From: Limosilactobacillus reuteri
Lineage (GTDB): Bacteria; Bacillota; Bacilli; Lactobacillales; Lactobacillaceae
DNA: 64,000 nt
Assembly (NCBI RefSeq): GCF_013694365.1
Contig: NZ_CP059275.1
Coordinates: 1,178,001 to 1,242,000, forward strand
Direction of reading: 5' to 3'
Made by a program: the position numbers and the translations under genes
Shown here: piece after piece, positions 42,930 through 52,946 of the stretch
Position numbering within the stretch: position 1 is the stretch's first letter
Layout: each line of letters begins with the position of its first letter
Notes under the pieces: model-generated
The model's input: only the letters and a program-made list of their open reading frames with translations
Databases searched by the model: none
Told to the model about the DNA's origin: nothing

Positions 42930-44261
42930 ATGGTTTCTAACATTTTCTATGAAGCATTTCAAACTAACTCCCCATGGATGATCTCTCTTATAATAATCAA
43001 TTTAATTTTATGTATATATCCTATTTTAGGAGCGATGTTCTGGTTCTTTGGTGCAATATCATATGTTCTATTTCGCCAAAAAGAAGAATTACCACCAAAA
43101 GCTGAAATTACCACCGAACCTTTTGTCACGATTATGATTCCAGCTCATAACGAAGAAATAGTAATAAAAAGCACTTTAGAGTATTTATTAACCCAATTGA
43201 ATTACCATAATTATGAAGTGCTGGTAATGGATGACGGAAGCGATGATCGCACCCCTGAGATTCTTCGCTCAATGCAAGCAAAACATTCTCGTCTCAGAGT
43301 TATTAGAATCGAACAAAATCAAGGAAAGGCCCATGCATTTAATATTGGGCTTTTCTTTGCTAAGGGTGAATATATTTTGAGCAATGATGCTGATACTATC
43401 CCTGAAACTGATGCACTGATAAAGTATATGCAATATTTTACAAGTACTAACGGGATTAACTATGCTGCTATTACTGCTAATATGGACGTTTATAATCGTT
43501 CCTCATTATGGGGTAAATCTCAAACGGTTGAATTTTCCAGTATTGTTGGCATAATCAAACGAAGTCAAACTGCCATTAATAACACGATGTATGCATACAG
43601 CGGTGCAAATACCATGTATCGACGCGATTTTCTTATTAACGTTGGTGGTTTCCGCCAAGATCGGGCGACTGAGGATATTAGCATTGCCTGGGACCATACC
43701 TTTATTAATGCTACTCCGAAGTTTGCTCCAGATATCGTTTTCCATATGAATGTTCCTGAAACGTTTCACGATTTATATCGGCAACGTAAGCGATGGGCCC
43801 AAGGTGGGACAGAAGTTTGGCTTTCTAATTTTCTGAAGGTTTTTCGCCATCCGTGGCAATATCGGTTTGTCATCCCCATGCTAACAGACACAACCTTATC
43901 GATTATTTGGTCTTTCTTTTTTTGGATAACAAGTATCATTTTCATTATTACAATGTTGTATTTTGCAATAATTGGTAACTACGAACGGATTTGGCACGGC
44001 ATTGTTATGAGTATGATCTTTGTCAACTTTCAATTAATAGCCGGTCTTTTTCAAGTACTGGCGGCATTGATTCTTGATTTTAATGGATCTAAGTTACGCT
44101 ATTTAATGTTTTCGCCACTTTATCTCTTATTTACCTGGATCGTTAATCCTTTAACAATCGTTACTACATTTCATAAAGCGATAAAAACTGTTACCGGCCA
44201 TGGAAGTGGTAAATGGGTTAGTCCTGAAAGAAAGGTAGTTGACAATGATGGCAAATTTTGA
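42930..44261 (+). CDS. GT2 membrane glycosyltransferase (poly-hexosamine/cellulose synthase type)
   Basis: A 443-residue processive glycosyltransferase. Two N-terminal membrane helices, cytosolic GT-A domain with MIPAHNEE, MDDGSDDRT, SNDADT, TED, and QRKRWAQGG (Q-x-x-R-W), then three or four C-terminal membrane helices. This matches IcaA/PgaC-type exopolysaccharide synthases, which are often activated by c-di-GMP. Overlaps: its start equals the last 11 bases of the next gene (44749-44759); its end equals the first 17 of the degenerate EAL gene. Confidence 0.9.
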   Translation: MVSNIFYEAFQTNSPWMISLIIINLILCIYPILGAMFWFFGAISYVLFRQKEELPPKAEITTEPFVTIMIPAHNEEIVIKSTLEYLLTQLNYHNYEVLVMDDGSDDRTPEILRSMQAKHSRLRVIRIEQNQGKAHAFNIGLFFAKGEYILSNDADTIPETDALIKYMQYFTSTNGINYAAITANMDVYNRSSLWGKSQTVEFSSIVGIIKRSQTAINNTMYAYSGANTMYRRDFLINVGGFRQDRATEDISIAWDHTFINATPKFAPDIVFHMNVPETFHDLYRQRKRWAQGGTEVWLSNFLKVFRHPWQYRFVIPMLTDTTLSIIWSFFFWITSIIFIITMLYFAIIGNYERIWHGIVMSMIFVNFQLIAGLFQVLAALILDFNGSKLRYLMFSPLYLLFTWIVNPLTIVTTFHKAIKTVTGHGSGKWVSPERKVVDNDGKF

Positions 44262-44759
44262 ATGAAAAATAATTACCATGATATGTATTTTGAGCACCAC
44301 CACTGGCTCTTAAAAATTCGACAAACACTAATTATGTTCCTTAGCTGGTGCATTTTACTTATCCCCATTATTATCACTACTTCAACCTATGTGGCTTACC
44401 GGACAAATGGTCATCGCGGGCATTTTTTCTGGGATTATGCTCAAGGATTTCGTGAACTTAATTTTTTAGTAATCATTTTGCTATTTGCTTTAGGAATGAT
44501 TGGGGTATTCTGCATTACAATGGGATATATCCAAGCTCAAAGGACTCGTGGACTAACTACAAAATGGCCCATGTTCGACATTAACAAAAGTCATTTACAA
44601 CGCCAACGAGCTGAATCATTCATGACTAAGCAGTTTGGTGATTTTGAGATGCGAATAAATACGCGCAATTTTGCTGTTAAGCCTGAACAAAATCTAGCCA
44701 AGAATAAACTGCGCGATATTATTAACAAGCCCATAGGAGATGATAAAGATGGTTTCTAA
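44262..44759 (+). CDS. Small two-helix membrane protein of the exopolysaccharide locus (PgaD-like)
   Basis: A 165-residue protein with two membrane helices (about 21-43 and 65-90) and a cytosolic tail rich in charged residues. In Pga-type systems a small partner with two helices (PgaD) binds c-di-GMP with the synthase; this one occupies the same position, but I see no strong sequence match. Natively it lies directly upstream of the GT2 gene and overlaps it by 11 bases. Confidence 0.65.
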   Translation: MKNNYHDMYFEHHHWLLKIRQTLIMFLSWCILLIPIIITTSTYVAYRTNGHRGHFFWDYAQGFRELNFLVIILLFALGMIGVFCITMGYIQAQRTRGLTTKWPMFDINKSHLQRQRAESFMTKQFGDFEMRINTRNFAVKPEQNLAKNKLRDIINKPIGDDKDGF

Positions 44760-45923
44760 TTGGCGCTTAAACTTTTTTACGCGATACTCTATTTACCAAT
44801 CATCGTTATTTGTATGATTATCAGTCAAATTTATTTTGAACGGTATTGGGTTTCGTATAAGAATTCACGGTTAACTAGTTGGGGGCTAGGAGCCGTTATT
44901 ATAATTACTTACTTTATTCAGGAATTTTGTTTGTTTCAGTTGTCCTTATTTAATATCGGGCAAGTTGTTTTCATGCAAGTTGTTTCTGTCACAATGCTTT
45001 TTCGCGATAAAGTATATAAAATATGGTGGGTATTATTAGCTCTAACCCCGTTATTTGTGAATGTCGTGGAATACTTAATGGGGATTTTACCGCTAAAGGA
45101 CTGGTGGTATTGGATCATTGAATCGATTGTTTTTACGACAATTTGTTTGGTTTTAACGCGGTGGCGCAGCATTTCTAAAAGAATTAGTTATTTTTATGCC
45201 ATTGCATCGCTAGGAATAGTTGAGTTAGTATCGCTGGGGATTAACCATAGCTTTTCACCTGTAAGTGTTGCCGCAGCCACGTTAGGATTATTCGTTATTG
45301 CGATGTTTGAAGAGCAACGTTTTTATAGTGAGAAGAAAAATGAGCAAAAAATAAAACTTCTTGAAAAAGAAAGTGAACGTGACTATTTGACAGGGTTACT
45401 TAACTACCGAGCGCTTAGTCAAGAAATTAATCGATTAGATAATAATAGTGAAATCCATAATATCGTAATCGGGGCATTAGATATTGATCACTTTAAGAAG
45501 ATAAATGATACATACGGTCACTTTGCTGGTAATGAAGTGTTAAATTATTTTTCAACAGTTTTTCGCGAACAAATTCATTCCGCATTTTCCAAGCATGGTT
45601 ATGTATATCGCTTCGGGGGTGAAGAATTCACTATTGTAGTTTCTAACCATTCACTAGAAGAGGTTTATCAATTACTACAGTCAATTGAAAAATTCTTTAA
45701 TAATAAATTGATTGTTACCAAGGAGGGAATGAAATTAACAATTAGCTTTTCATGCAGTTTAACTGATCATTTGAATGATGAATTACTTGACACGACCCTG
45801 AAGCGAGCTGATAATATGTTATATGGTGTAAAGAACAATGGCCGGGGATGGATTGTTACTGATCAGCATCACCAACGTCCTCGAAAGACTAGTTCAGAAC
45901 GTAAAATAAATAGCAATTATTAA
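44760..45923 (+). CDS. Diguanylate cyclase, GGDEF domain
   Basis: A 387-residue protein: about six membrane helices in residues 1-190 and a cytosolic GGDEF domain that makes c-di-GMP. The active-site loop is RFGGEEFTIVV, a valid GG(D/E)EF; DIDHFKKINDTYGHF is the metal-binding region. I see no RxxD inhibitory site just before the loop (HGYVYRFGG), so feedback control may be absent. TTG start; the ATG-free beginning MALKLFYAILYLPI would be a membrane helix. Confidence 0.92.
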   Translation: MALKLFYAILYLPIIVICMIISQIYFERYWVSYKNSRLTSWGLGAVIIITYFIQEFCLFQLSLFNIGQVVFMQVVSVTMLFRDKVYKIWWVLLALTPLFVNVVEYLMGILPLKDWWYWIIESIVFTTICLVLTRWRSISKRISYFYAIASLGIVELVSLGINHSFSPVSVAAATLGLFVIAMFEEQRFYSEKKNEQKIKLLEKESERDYLTGLLNYRALSQEINRLDNNSEIHNIVIGALDIDHFKKINDTYGHFAGNEVLNYFSTVFREQIHSAFSKHGYVYRFGGEEFTIVVSNHSLEEVYQLLQSIEKFFNNKLIVTKEGMKLTISFSCSLTDHLNDELLDTTLKRADNMLYGVKNNGRGWIVTDQHHQRPRKTSSERKINSNY

Positions 45924-46616
45924 ATGTACAATATATTTCAGCCAATCCTTAGTGTTGATCAAGCGATGAATGCTGAAATTGACACTTATGAAATGCTTAT
46001 TCGAAATAATAATGGCGAATTTCCAGGAATTAATTTCTTGCACAGTCTCACAACACAAGAGGGTAACGATGCATGGATTAAGGTAAGCCGTAAATCATTA
46101 AAAAATGCTTTAAACGAGCAACAAAATCGCAAAATATATATTAATTTAGAACCATGTCAAATGAAATTTGAAAGTATTTGGCAATTTTTAGCAGAGATTC
46201 GCGAAGCATATCACGATCACGTGGCCATTGAGATTACGGAACGCCGCGAAACGATTCATAGTCTTGATTACTTAGATAGAGAAATCCAACGTCTCAAGGA
46301 AATGGGCTTTGAATTGGCGATTGATGATGTGTGTGCGGGTAGTAATAGCTATGCATTCATTAAGAGACAGCTAAAGGTTGTTAGTCGAATCAAATTATCG
46401 CTATTACTTTTTAAGGATGAAGATTATGAACTGATGATAAGCTTTGTTAATGCGTGGTTAGCTTTTGCAAAAAAACATCATCTTACCTTTGTTATTGAAG
46501 GAATTTCAAATCGGCAATTAGCTAAAAAATTTGCTGGGAATCCAGTTATTTTACAACAAGGATTTTACTGGGGAAAAGGAACAGCTCATTTTAATAGTAA
46601 AGAAAAAGTAAATTGA
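45924..46616 (+). CDS. EAL-domain c-di-GMP phosphodiesterase
   Basis: A 230-residue cytosolic EAL domain without other parts. YEMLIR (E-x-L), NLEP, IEITERRE, IDDVCAG, RIKLSL, FVIEGI and QGFYWGK cover the usual catalytic positions, so it probably hydrolyses c-di-GMP. It lies next to the GGDEF cyclase and forms, with the synthase genes, a complete control loop. Confidence 0.88.
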   Translation: MYNIFQPILSVDQAMNAEIDTYEMLIRNNNGEFPGINFLHSLTTQEGNDAWIKVSRKSLKNALNEQQNRKIYINLEPCQMKFESIWQFLAEIREAYHDHVAIEITERRETIHSLDYLDREIQRLKEMGFELAIDDVCAGSNSYAFIKRQLKVVSRIKLSLLLFKDEDYELMISFVNAWLAFAKKHHLTFVIEGISNRQLAKKFAGNPVILQQGFYWGKGTAHFNSKEKVN

Positions 46617-47915
46617 GTGGAAACTATTACAATTAGTGAAGCACCAAAGCATGTTGGGGAAACAGTTAAAATTGGTGTTTGGTTAACTGATAAGCGTTCA
46701 AGCGGTAAGATTGCATTCTTGCAACTCCGTGACGGAACTGGATTTTTCCAAGGAATCATCCGTAAAAATGATGTTTCTGAAGAAAAATTTAATTCTGCTA
46801 AGCATGATTTACACCAAGAAACCAGTTTTTGGGTAACCGGTGAAATCGCTGAAGACAAGCGTTCAAAGTTTGGTTATGAAATTCACATCAAAGACTTTGA
46901 CATTGTTGGCGAAAGTGAAGATTACCCGATCGGTAACAAGGAACACGGAATTGATTTTTTGCTTGATAACCGTCATTTATGGTTACGTTCTCGCAAGCCG
47001 TGGGCATTAATGCGGATTCGAAGTCGTGTTAAGCTTGCGACAATGGAATTCTTCGAAAAGCATGGATTTACTCAATTTGATGCTCCAGAACTAACTGGAA
47101 GTGCTCCTGAAGGGACAACAGAATTATTTGAAACTGACTACTTTGATCGTTCTGCTTTCCTTTCACAATCTGGTCAATTATATGCAGAAGCTGGCGCCAT
47201 GGCATTAGGCCGCGTCTATACGATGGGTCCTACTTTCCGTGCTGAAAAGTCAAAGACTCGTCGTCACTTAATGGAATTCTGGATGATCGAACCAGAAATG
47301 GCTTGGATGCACCAAGATGAAAGTCTTAAGATTCAAGAACAATACATTGCTTACTTGGTTCAAGACTTAATTGACCACTGTGCACGCGAACTTGAAATGG
47401 TAGGGCGTAGTGTAGAAAGTTTGAAGCCGTTCACTGAATTACCATATCCACGAATCACTTATAAGGAAGCCATTGAAATGCTTCAAAAGGGTGGCTTTGA
47501 TGTAGAATACGGTGCGGACTTTGGTTCACCAGAAGAAACCTACTTAGCCGACCAATTCCAAAAGCCAGTCTTTATCTTGAACTACCCTAAAGAAATCAAG
47601 GCTTTCTACATGCCTGAAGATCCTGAAGATTCTCGCCAAGTTATCTGTGCGGACTTGCTTGCTCCAGAAGGCTACGGTGAAATCATTGGTGGTTCTGAAC
47701 GTTCCTACGACTACGAATACATCACAAACAAGCTTGAAGAAAACGGCTTAAGTAAAGAAGATTACGGTTGGTACGACGATTTACGGAAGTACGGTTCAAT
47801 TCCACACTCTGGATTTGGAATGGGACTTGAACGATTCCTTGCCTGGATTACTCTCCAAGACCACATTCGTGAAAACATTCCATTCCCACGGATGCTTAAC
47901 CGTTTGAACCCTTAA
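46617..47915 (+). CDS. asnS: Asparaginyl-tRNA synthetase
   Basis: A 432-residue class II synthetase. N-terminal OB-fold anticodon domain ([25 protein letters not shown]), then motif 2 region [21 protein letters not shown], and motif 3 [16 protein letters not shown] start; length standard. In the native genome asnA normally precedes asnS; in the window they are in the opposite order. Confidence 0.95.
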   Translation: METITISEAPKHVGETVKIGVWLTDKRSSGKIAFLQLRDGTGFFQGIIRKNDVSEEKFNSAKHDLHQETSFWVTGEIAEDKRSKFGYEIHIKDFDIVGESEDYPIGNKEHGIDFLLDNRHLWLRSRKPWALMRIRSRVKLATMEFFEKHGFTQFDAPELTGSAPEGTTELFETDYFDRSAFLSQSGQLYAEAGAMALGRVYTMGPTFRAEKSKTRRHLMEFWMIEPEMAWMHQDESLKIQEQYIAYLVQDLIDHCARELEMVGRSVESLKPFTELPYPRITYKEAIEMLQKGGFDVEYGADFGSPEETYLADQFQKPVFILNYPKEIKAFYMPEDPEDSRQVICADLLAPEGYGEIIGGSERSYDYEYITNKLEENGLSKEDYGWYDDLRKYGSIPHSGFGMGLERFLAWITLQDHIRENIPFPRMLNRLNP

Positions 47916-48926
47916 ATGGACTTAACTATTCCAAAGGATTACGATCCACGTCTTTCAATTAGAGAAACTGAAGCTGCTATTCGTTATATTCGTGAAACTT
48001 TCCAAGACGAATTTGGTAAAGAGTTAAACCTTCAACGGATGTCTGCACCAATGTTTGTTGAAAAGAGTACTGGATTAAACGATAACTTAAACGGTGTTGA
48101 ACAACCAGTATCGTTTGAAATGAAGGATATGCCAAGCGAAACTGTTGAAGTTGTCCATTCTCTCGCTAAGTGGAAACGTCTTGCTCTTAAGCGGTACGGT
48201 TTTGGTATGCATGAAGGTCTCTACACCAACATGAACGCCATTCGTAAGGAAGAAGACCTCGATAACTTCCACTCAATTTATGTTGACCAGTGGGACTGGG
48301 AAAAGATTATTAGCAAGGATGAACGAACAGAAGAAACCTTAAAGGATACAGTTCGTGATATTTTCAAAGTGATTAAGCATATGGAACACGAAGTTTGGTA
48401 CAAGTTCCCTCAAGCTGTTTACCATTTACCAGATGAGATTCACTTTGTTACAACGCAAGAGCTTGAAGATCGGTGGCCAGACCTCACCCCACTTGAACGG
48501 GAAGACAAAATCGCTAAAGAGCTTGGTGCTGTTTTTGTAATGAAGATCGGTGACAAGTTGCAACGCAGTGGTAAGCCTCACGATGGTCGAGCACCTGACT
48601 ACGATGACTGGAGCTTAAACGGTGATATTATTTTCTGGTATGAACCTCTTCAACGCCGGATCGAAATTTCAAGTATGGGAATTCGGGTTAGTCCAGAATC
48701 AATGAAATACCAACTTGAACAAGCCGATGCAACTGATCGTGAAAAATTACCATTCCATAAAATGTTGCTCAATGGCGAATTACCATATACAATTGGTGGA
48801 GGAATTGGTCAATCTCGCCTTTGTATGCTCCTTCTTGGCAAAGCTCATATTGGAGAAGTACAGGCAAGTATTTGGCCAGAAGATATGATTAAGAAGTGTG
48901 AAGAGAACCACATTCAAATTCTATAA
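47916..48926 (+). CDS. asnA: Aspartate-ammonia ligase
   Basis: A 336-residue class II synthetase-like enzyme that makes asparagine from aspartate, ammonia and ATP. The start [19 protein letters not shown] and motifs [32 protein letters not shown] and [16 protein letters not shown] are AsnA signatures. It pairs with asnS for asparagine supply to protein synthesis. Confidence 0.95.
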   Translation: MDLTIPKDYDPRLSIRETEAAIRYIRETFQDEFGKELNLQRMSAPMFVEKSTGLNDNLNGVEQPVSFEMKDMPSETVEVVHSLAKWKRLALKRYGFGMHEGLYTNMNAIRKEEDLDNFHSIYVDQWDWEKIISKDERTEETLKDTVRDIFKVIKHMEHEVWYKFPQAVYHLPDEIHFVTTQELEDRWPDLTPLEREDKIAKELGAVFVMKIGDKLQRSGKPHDGRAPDYDDWSLNGDIIFWYEPLQRRIEISSMGIRVSPESMKYQLEQADATDREKLPFHKMLLNGELPYTIGGGIGQSRLCMLLLGKAHIGEVQASIWPEDMIKKCEENHIQIL

Positions 48927-49052
48927 ATGGCTCTCCTCTTCATTCGTTTGCCAAAAGAGTTGATTACCTGGCCGATTGAAACCTTGCTTGTACTAGTTAT
49001 CCTGCGGCAATTATCACGATTAAATTTAATTGCAAAAAAGAGCGAAAAATAA
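48927..49052 (+). pseudogene. folT: Folate ECF transporter S component, C-terminal fragment
   Basis: 41 residues with one hydrophobic stretch (ALLFIRLPKELITWPIETLLVLVIL), matching the C-terminus of FolT-type membrane proteins. The N-terminal half is the following piece; the middle section is missing here. Confidence 0.7.
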
Positions 49053-49319
49053 ATGTCTACGTTATCATTTGCCGGACCGCGTTTTACTACAAAGAATTTG
49101 ACTTTAGCTGCTATGCTGGTCGCACTGCAGGTAATCTTAAATAAACTTTCAATTGGAGATCCAGCGGTTTTAAAATTTAGTTTTGGTTTTATTGCCACTG
49201 CACTTATTGGTTACTGTATTGGACCATGGATTGGTGGATGGCCAATAGTCGTATCTGATATCATAAGTAATACTATTTTAAATTCAGGAAGCTTATTCTT
49301 TCCTGGCTTTACCTTATGA
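49053..49319 (+). pseudogene. folT: Folate ECF transporter S component, N-terminal fragment
   Basis: 88 residues starting MSTLSFAGPRFTTKNL with three membrane helices and the family segment DIISNTILNSGSLFFPGFTL before TGA. FolT continues ...FTLSAFL; TCA (Ser) to TGA would create the stop. It binds folate for the ECF transporter; a broken gene makes uptake unlikely. Confidence 0.75.
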
Positions 49320-49772
49320 ATGAAATATTCATATAAACTAAGTGATGCTGTTCACTTATTAAGCTATTTGCACATTTATCAGGATGGTGACTTATCTAGT
49401 AAAGCGATTGCTGATAGTATTGAGTCGAATCCGAGTGTTGTTCGTCAATTAATGTCAGATTTGAGGACTGCTGGTTTGATCGTAACTAGAAAGGGGGCTG
49501 CTGAACCGCGGTTAGCTAAAAAGCCACGAGAGATTAACCTGTTTGATATCTACCAGGCAATAAATATGGATCATGATTTACTTCATGTTGATCCAAAAAC
49601 TAATTTGAAGTGTATTGTTGGTGGAAATATTCAGGCGTCATTAGAAAAGTATTATGATCAGATTCAAGCAGCAGCTTTTAATGAGATGAAGCAAATTTCA
49701 TTAGCAGATGTAATCGACGATATTCTACAACGCCAAAGTACAAAGTTAGATTTATTAAAGAAGCAGATTTAA
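49320..49772 (+). CDS. Rrf2-family transcriptional regulator
   Basis: A 150-residue winged-helix regulator: KLSDAVHLLSYLHIY, SSKAIADSIESNPSVVRQLMSDLRTAGLIVTRKG. The cysteine cluster that binds iron-sulfur in IscR/NsrR is absent; only one cysteine (NLKCIVG) is seen. It may therefore respond to another signal, like the YwnA-type lactobacillus members. The SDR gene at 52305 could be a target. Confidence 0.9.
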   Translation: MKYSYKLSDAVHLLSYLHIYQDGDLSSKAIADSIESNPSVVRQLMSDLRTAGLIVTRKGAAEPRLAKKPREINLFDIYQAINMDHDLLHVDPKTNLKCIVGGNIQASLEKYYDQIQAAAFNEMKQISLADVIDDILQRQSTKLDLLKKQI

Positions 49773-52304
49773 ATGGCAAAACTCGAACGCTTTTATAATA
49801 CTTTCCAACCTGACCATTATGATGTTTTTATCGATATTAATCGAGCAAAGAAAACTATTAATGGAAAAACAACTATCACTGGTAACGCGACTGATCCTCA
49901 AATTGCAATTAATCAAAAAAATTTGCAGGTCACTGGTGTTCAAGCAGACGGTCAAGAATTAGACTTTAATATTGATAATGATGCCGAGGCAGTTAGGATT
50001 ACCCTTCCGCAAACTGGTAAAGTAACTTTTACTGTAACTTATAATACTAAGTTAACTGATTCGATGATGGGAATTTATCCATCATACTATGAGGTTGACG
50101 GGGAGAAAAAGCAAATTATCGGGACTCAATTTGAAACAACTTTTGCTCGGCAAGCTTTTCCCTGTGTCGATGAACCAGAGGCTAAGGCTACCTTCAGTCT
50201 AGCAATTAAATTTGATGAGCATTCTGGTGAAACCATTATCGCTAATATGCCAGAAGATCACGTTGAAAATGGCATCCACTACTTTGAACCCACTGTGCGA
50301 ATGTCCACTTATCTTGTTGCCTTTGCATTTGGAGAACTCCAAAGTAAAATTACTGAAACAAAGGGTGGCGTTAAAGTAGGTGTATTCGCAACGAAAGCGC
50401 ACCAACCAAAAGAACTTGATTTTGCATTAGATATTGCTAAGCGGGCAATCGAATTTTATGAGGATTTCTATCAAACTCCGTACCCTCTTCCCCATTCATG
50501 GCAGTTAGCTTTACCTGATTTCTCTGCCGGTGCAATGGAAAATTGGGGATTGGTAACCTACCGGGAAGCTTACTTATTACTCGATCCAGACAACACTTCC
50601 CTTGAAATGAAACAATTAGTTGCAACTGTCATCACACACGAACTAGCTCACCAGTGGTTTGGTGATCTTGTGACAATGAAGTGGTGGGATGACTTATGGC
50701 TTAATGAAAGTTTTGCTAATATGATGGAATATGTTGCCGTCGATGCTCTCCAGCCTGACTGGCACATTTGGGAACTTTTCCAAACTTCAGAAGCTCCAAT
50801 GGCATTACAACGAGATGCAACTGATGGTGTTCAATCCGTTCATGTTGATGTTAACAATCCGGCCGAAATTGATGCCTTATTCGATGGTGCGATTGTTTAT
50901 GCCAAAGGATCGCGAATGTTAGTAATGGTCCGGGCTCTTTTAGGTGACAAAGCGTTACGAGAAGGTCTTAAGAATTATTTTGCTGCTCACAAATACAGTA
51001 ATGCAACCGGAGCTGACTTATGGAAAGCCCTTGGCGACGCATCGGGACTTAACATTGGAAAAATCATGAATTCATGGCTTGAACAACCAGGCTATCCTGT
51101 TGTAACAGCAAAAATTAATGATGATGGCGATTTAGTATTGTCACAAAAGCAATTTTTCATTGGTGATGGTAAAGATGTTGATCGTCAATGGCAAATCCCA
51201 CTTAATAGCAACTATGATGAAGCTCCACAAATTATGGCGGAACAAGAACTCAACCTTGGAAATTATCAAGCATTGCACGATAAGAATGGTCAACCATTCC
51301 GTCTAAACCTCGGCAATAATTCACATTTCATCGTAAAATATGATGATACGCTACTAAACGATATTTTAAATCACACTGATGAATTAGACCCGATTACCCA
51401 GCGTCAACTTCTTCAGGATCTGCGGTTACTTGCCCAAGGACAACAAATATCTTATGCGTCATTAATCCCATTATTAAAGCAATTTAAAGATAGTCCTTCA
51501 GCAATTGTTAATGCCGAACTATACCAAATAGCTAATAGCCTTAAAATGTTTGCTAAACCTGATTCTCCTGCTGAACAAGAACTACGACAATTCTTTGATC
51601 TATTAAGTAAGGATCAAGTAAAGCGGCTTGGTTGGTTACCTAAAGATGATGAAAGCAACGATGACCAATTGACGCGCCCTTATATCCTTAGCGCTTCACT
51701 ATTTGCACACAATAATGATTCAATTACTCAAGCTCACCAAATCTTTACTGAAAATCAGGATAAATTAGAGTCTCTTTCGGCGGATATTCGTGGTTTAGTT
51801 CTTAAAAATGAAGTTCAAAACTTCGGGAATGCTGAATTATTTGATAAATTAATCAAAGCTTACCAACAAACAGCGGACGCAAGCTTTAAACAGGACTTGC
51901 GAATGGCAATACCAAATACAACTGATCCAGCATTAGTTGCAAAAGTTGTTAGTTACTTTGAAGATGCTGACGTCATTAAGCCACAAGATTTACGAGCATG
52001 GTATCGTGGCCTTCTTGCCAATAAAGCAGGTCAACAAGCTGCCTGGAATTGGCTTCGTGATGAATGGCAATGGTTAAATGACACAGTTGGTGGCGATATG
52101 GAATTTGCTACCTTTATCACTGTCACTGCCGGCGTTTTCCATACTCCTGAACGATTGAACGAATTTAAAGACTTCTTTGAACCTAAACTTAATACACCAG
52201 GTTTAACCCGAGAAATTAAAATGGACATTAGTGTAATTGAAAGCAAAGTCAATTTAATTAACAAAGAGCAAACAGCTGTTAATGATGCAATTGCGCAACA
52301 ATAA
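49773..52304 (+). CDS. pepN: Aminopeptidase N
   Basis: An 843-residue M1 metallopeptidase that removes N-terminal residues from peptides. GAMEN substrate motif in SAGAMENWGL, zinc motif VITHELAHQWFGDLVTMKWWDDLWLNESFA (HExxH-18-E), the C-terminal ERAP1-like helical domain. Cytosolic, no signal peptide. Standard length for lactobacillus PepN, important in casein peptide use. Confidence 0.97.
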   Translation: MAKLERFYNTFQPDHYDVFIDINRAKKTINGKTTITGNATDPQIAINQKNLQVTGVQADGQELDFNIDNDAEAVRITLPQTGKVTFTVTYNTKLTDSMMGIYPSYYEVDGEKKQIIGTQFETTFARQAFPCVDEPEAKATFSLAIKFDEHSGETIIANMPEDHVENGIHYFEPTVRMSTYLVAFAFGELQSKITETKGGVKVGVFATKAHQPKELDFALDIAKRAIEFYEDFYQTPYPLPHSWQLALPDFSAGAMENWGLVTYREAYLLLDPDNTSLEMKQLVATVITHELAHQWFGDLVTMKWWDDLWLNESFANMMEYVAVDALQPDWHIWELFQTSEAPMALQRDATDGVQSVHVDVNNPAEIDALFDGAIVYAKGSRMLVMVRALLGDKALREGLKNYFAAHKYSNATGADLWKALGDASGLNIGKIMNSWLEQPGYPVVTAKINDDGDLVLSQKQFFIGDGKDVDRQWQIPLNSNYDEAPQIMAEQELNLGNYQALHDKNGQPFRLNLGNNSHFIVKYDDTLLNDILNHTDELDPITQRQLLQDLRLLAQGQQISYASLIPLLKQFKDSPSAIVNAELYQIANSLKMFAKPDSPAEQELRQFFDLLSKDQVKRLGWLPKDDESNDDQLTRPYILSASLFAHNNDSITQAHQIFTENQDKLESLSADIRGLVLKNEVQNFGNAELFDKLIKAYQQTADASFKQDLRMAIPNTTDPALVAKVVSYFEDADVIKPQDLRAWYRGLLANKAGQQAAWNWLRDEWQWLNDTVGGDMEFATFITVTAGVFHTPERLNEFKDFFEPKLNTPGLTREIKMDISVIESKVNLINKEQTAVNDAIAQQ

Positions 52305-52946
52305 ATGAAGAAAGTATTTGTTGTCGGTGGTTCAGGCCGTGTTGCTACTGACTTAATTAAAGATTTAGTTGCCACTGGTAATGAAGTTACAGCTGGTGCT
52401 CGCCATCCGGAAAAAGTTATTAAGTTAAACCACGTTACTGCTGTTGAATTGAACCTACATGATAGTGTTGAAAAAATCGCTGAATTAATGAAAGGCATGG
52501 ATGCAATTTACTTTGTTGCCGGATCACGTGGTAAAGATTTACTGGAAACTGATGCGATGGGAGCAGTTAAAACAATGCAAGCTGCTGAAAAAGACGGCAT
52601 TAAACGTTACATTATGTTAAGTTCGCTATATGCTTTACAACCTGAAATGTGGTCAAAAGTTCCATCATTAGCTTCAATTATGGATTATAACATTGCCAAG
52701 TTCTTTGCTGATAATTATCTTATCTCAAATACAAATCTTGACTACACTATCCTTCAACCTGCTAATTTAACTGAAGAACCCGGTACCGGTAAAATCCAAA
52801 TTGGTGAAGGCTCTGCAACTTCTAATCCGATTTCAGACGTTGCCCAGACTTTAGCCGATATTCTACAACACGATAATACAATCGGCCACGTCATCATGAT
52901 GCGGAGTGGAGATACGCCGATTGAAGAAGCACTAGATCAAATTTAA
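52305..52946 (+). CDS. Atypical short-chain dehydrogenase/NAD(P)-binding protein
   Basis: A 213-residue Rossmann protein: VVGGSGRVATDLIKDLVATGNEVTAG (dinucleotide motif), IYFVAGSRGKD, IKRYIMLSSLYAL, YTILQPANLTEEPG. Belongs to the NAD(P)H-binding atypical SDR group (YwnB-like); many members act as redox sensors or reductases, substrate unknown. Confidence 0.85.
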   Translation: MKKVFVVGGSGRVATDLIKDLVATGNEVTAGARHPEKVIKLNHVTAVELNLHDSVEKIAELMKGMDAIYFVAGSRGKDLLETDAMGAVKTMQAAEKDGIKRYIMLSSLYALQPEMWSKVPSLASIMDYNIAKFFADNYLISNTNLDYTILQPANLTEEPGTGKIQIGEGSATSNPISDVAQTLADILQHDNTIGHVIMMRSGDTPIEEALDQI

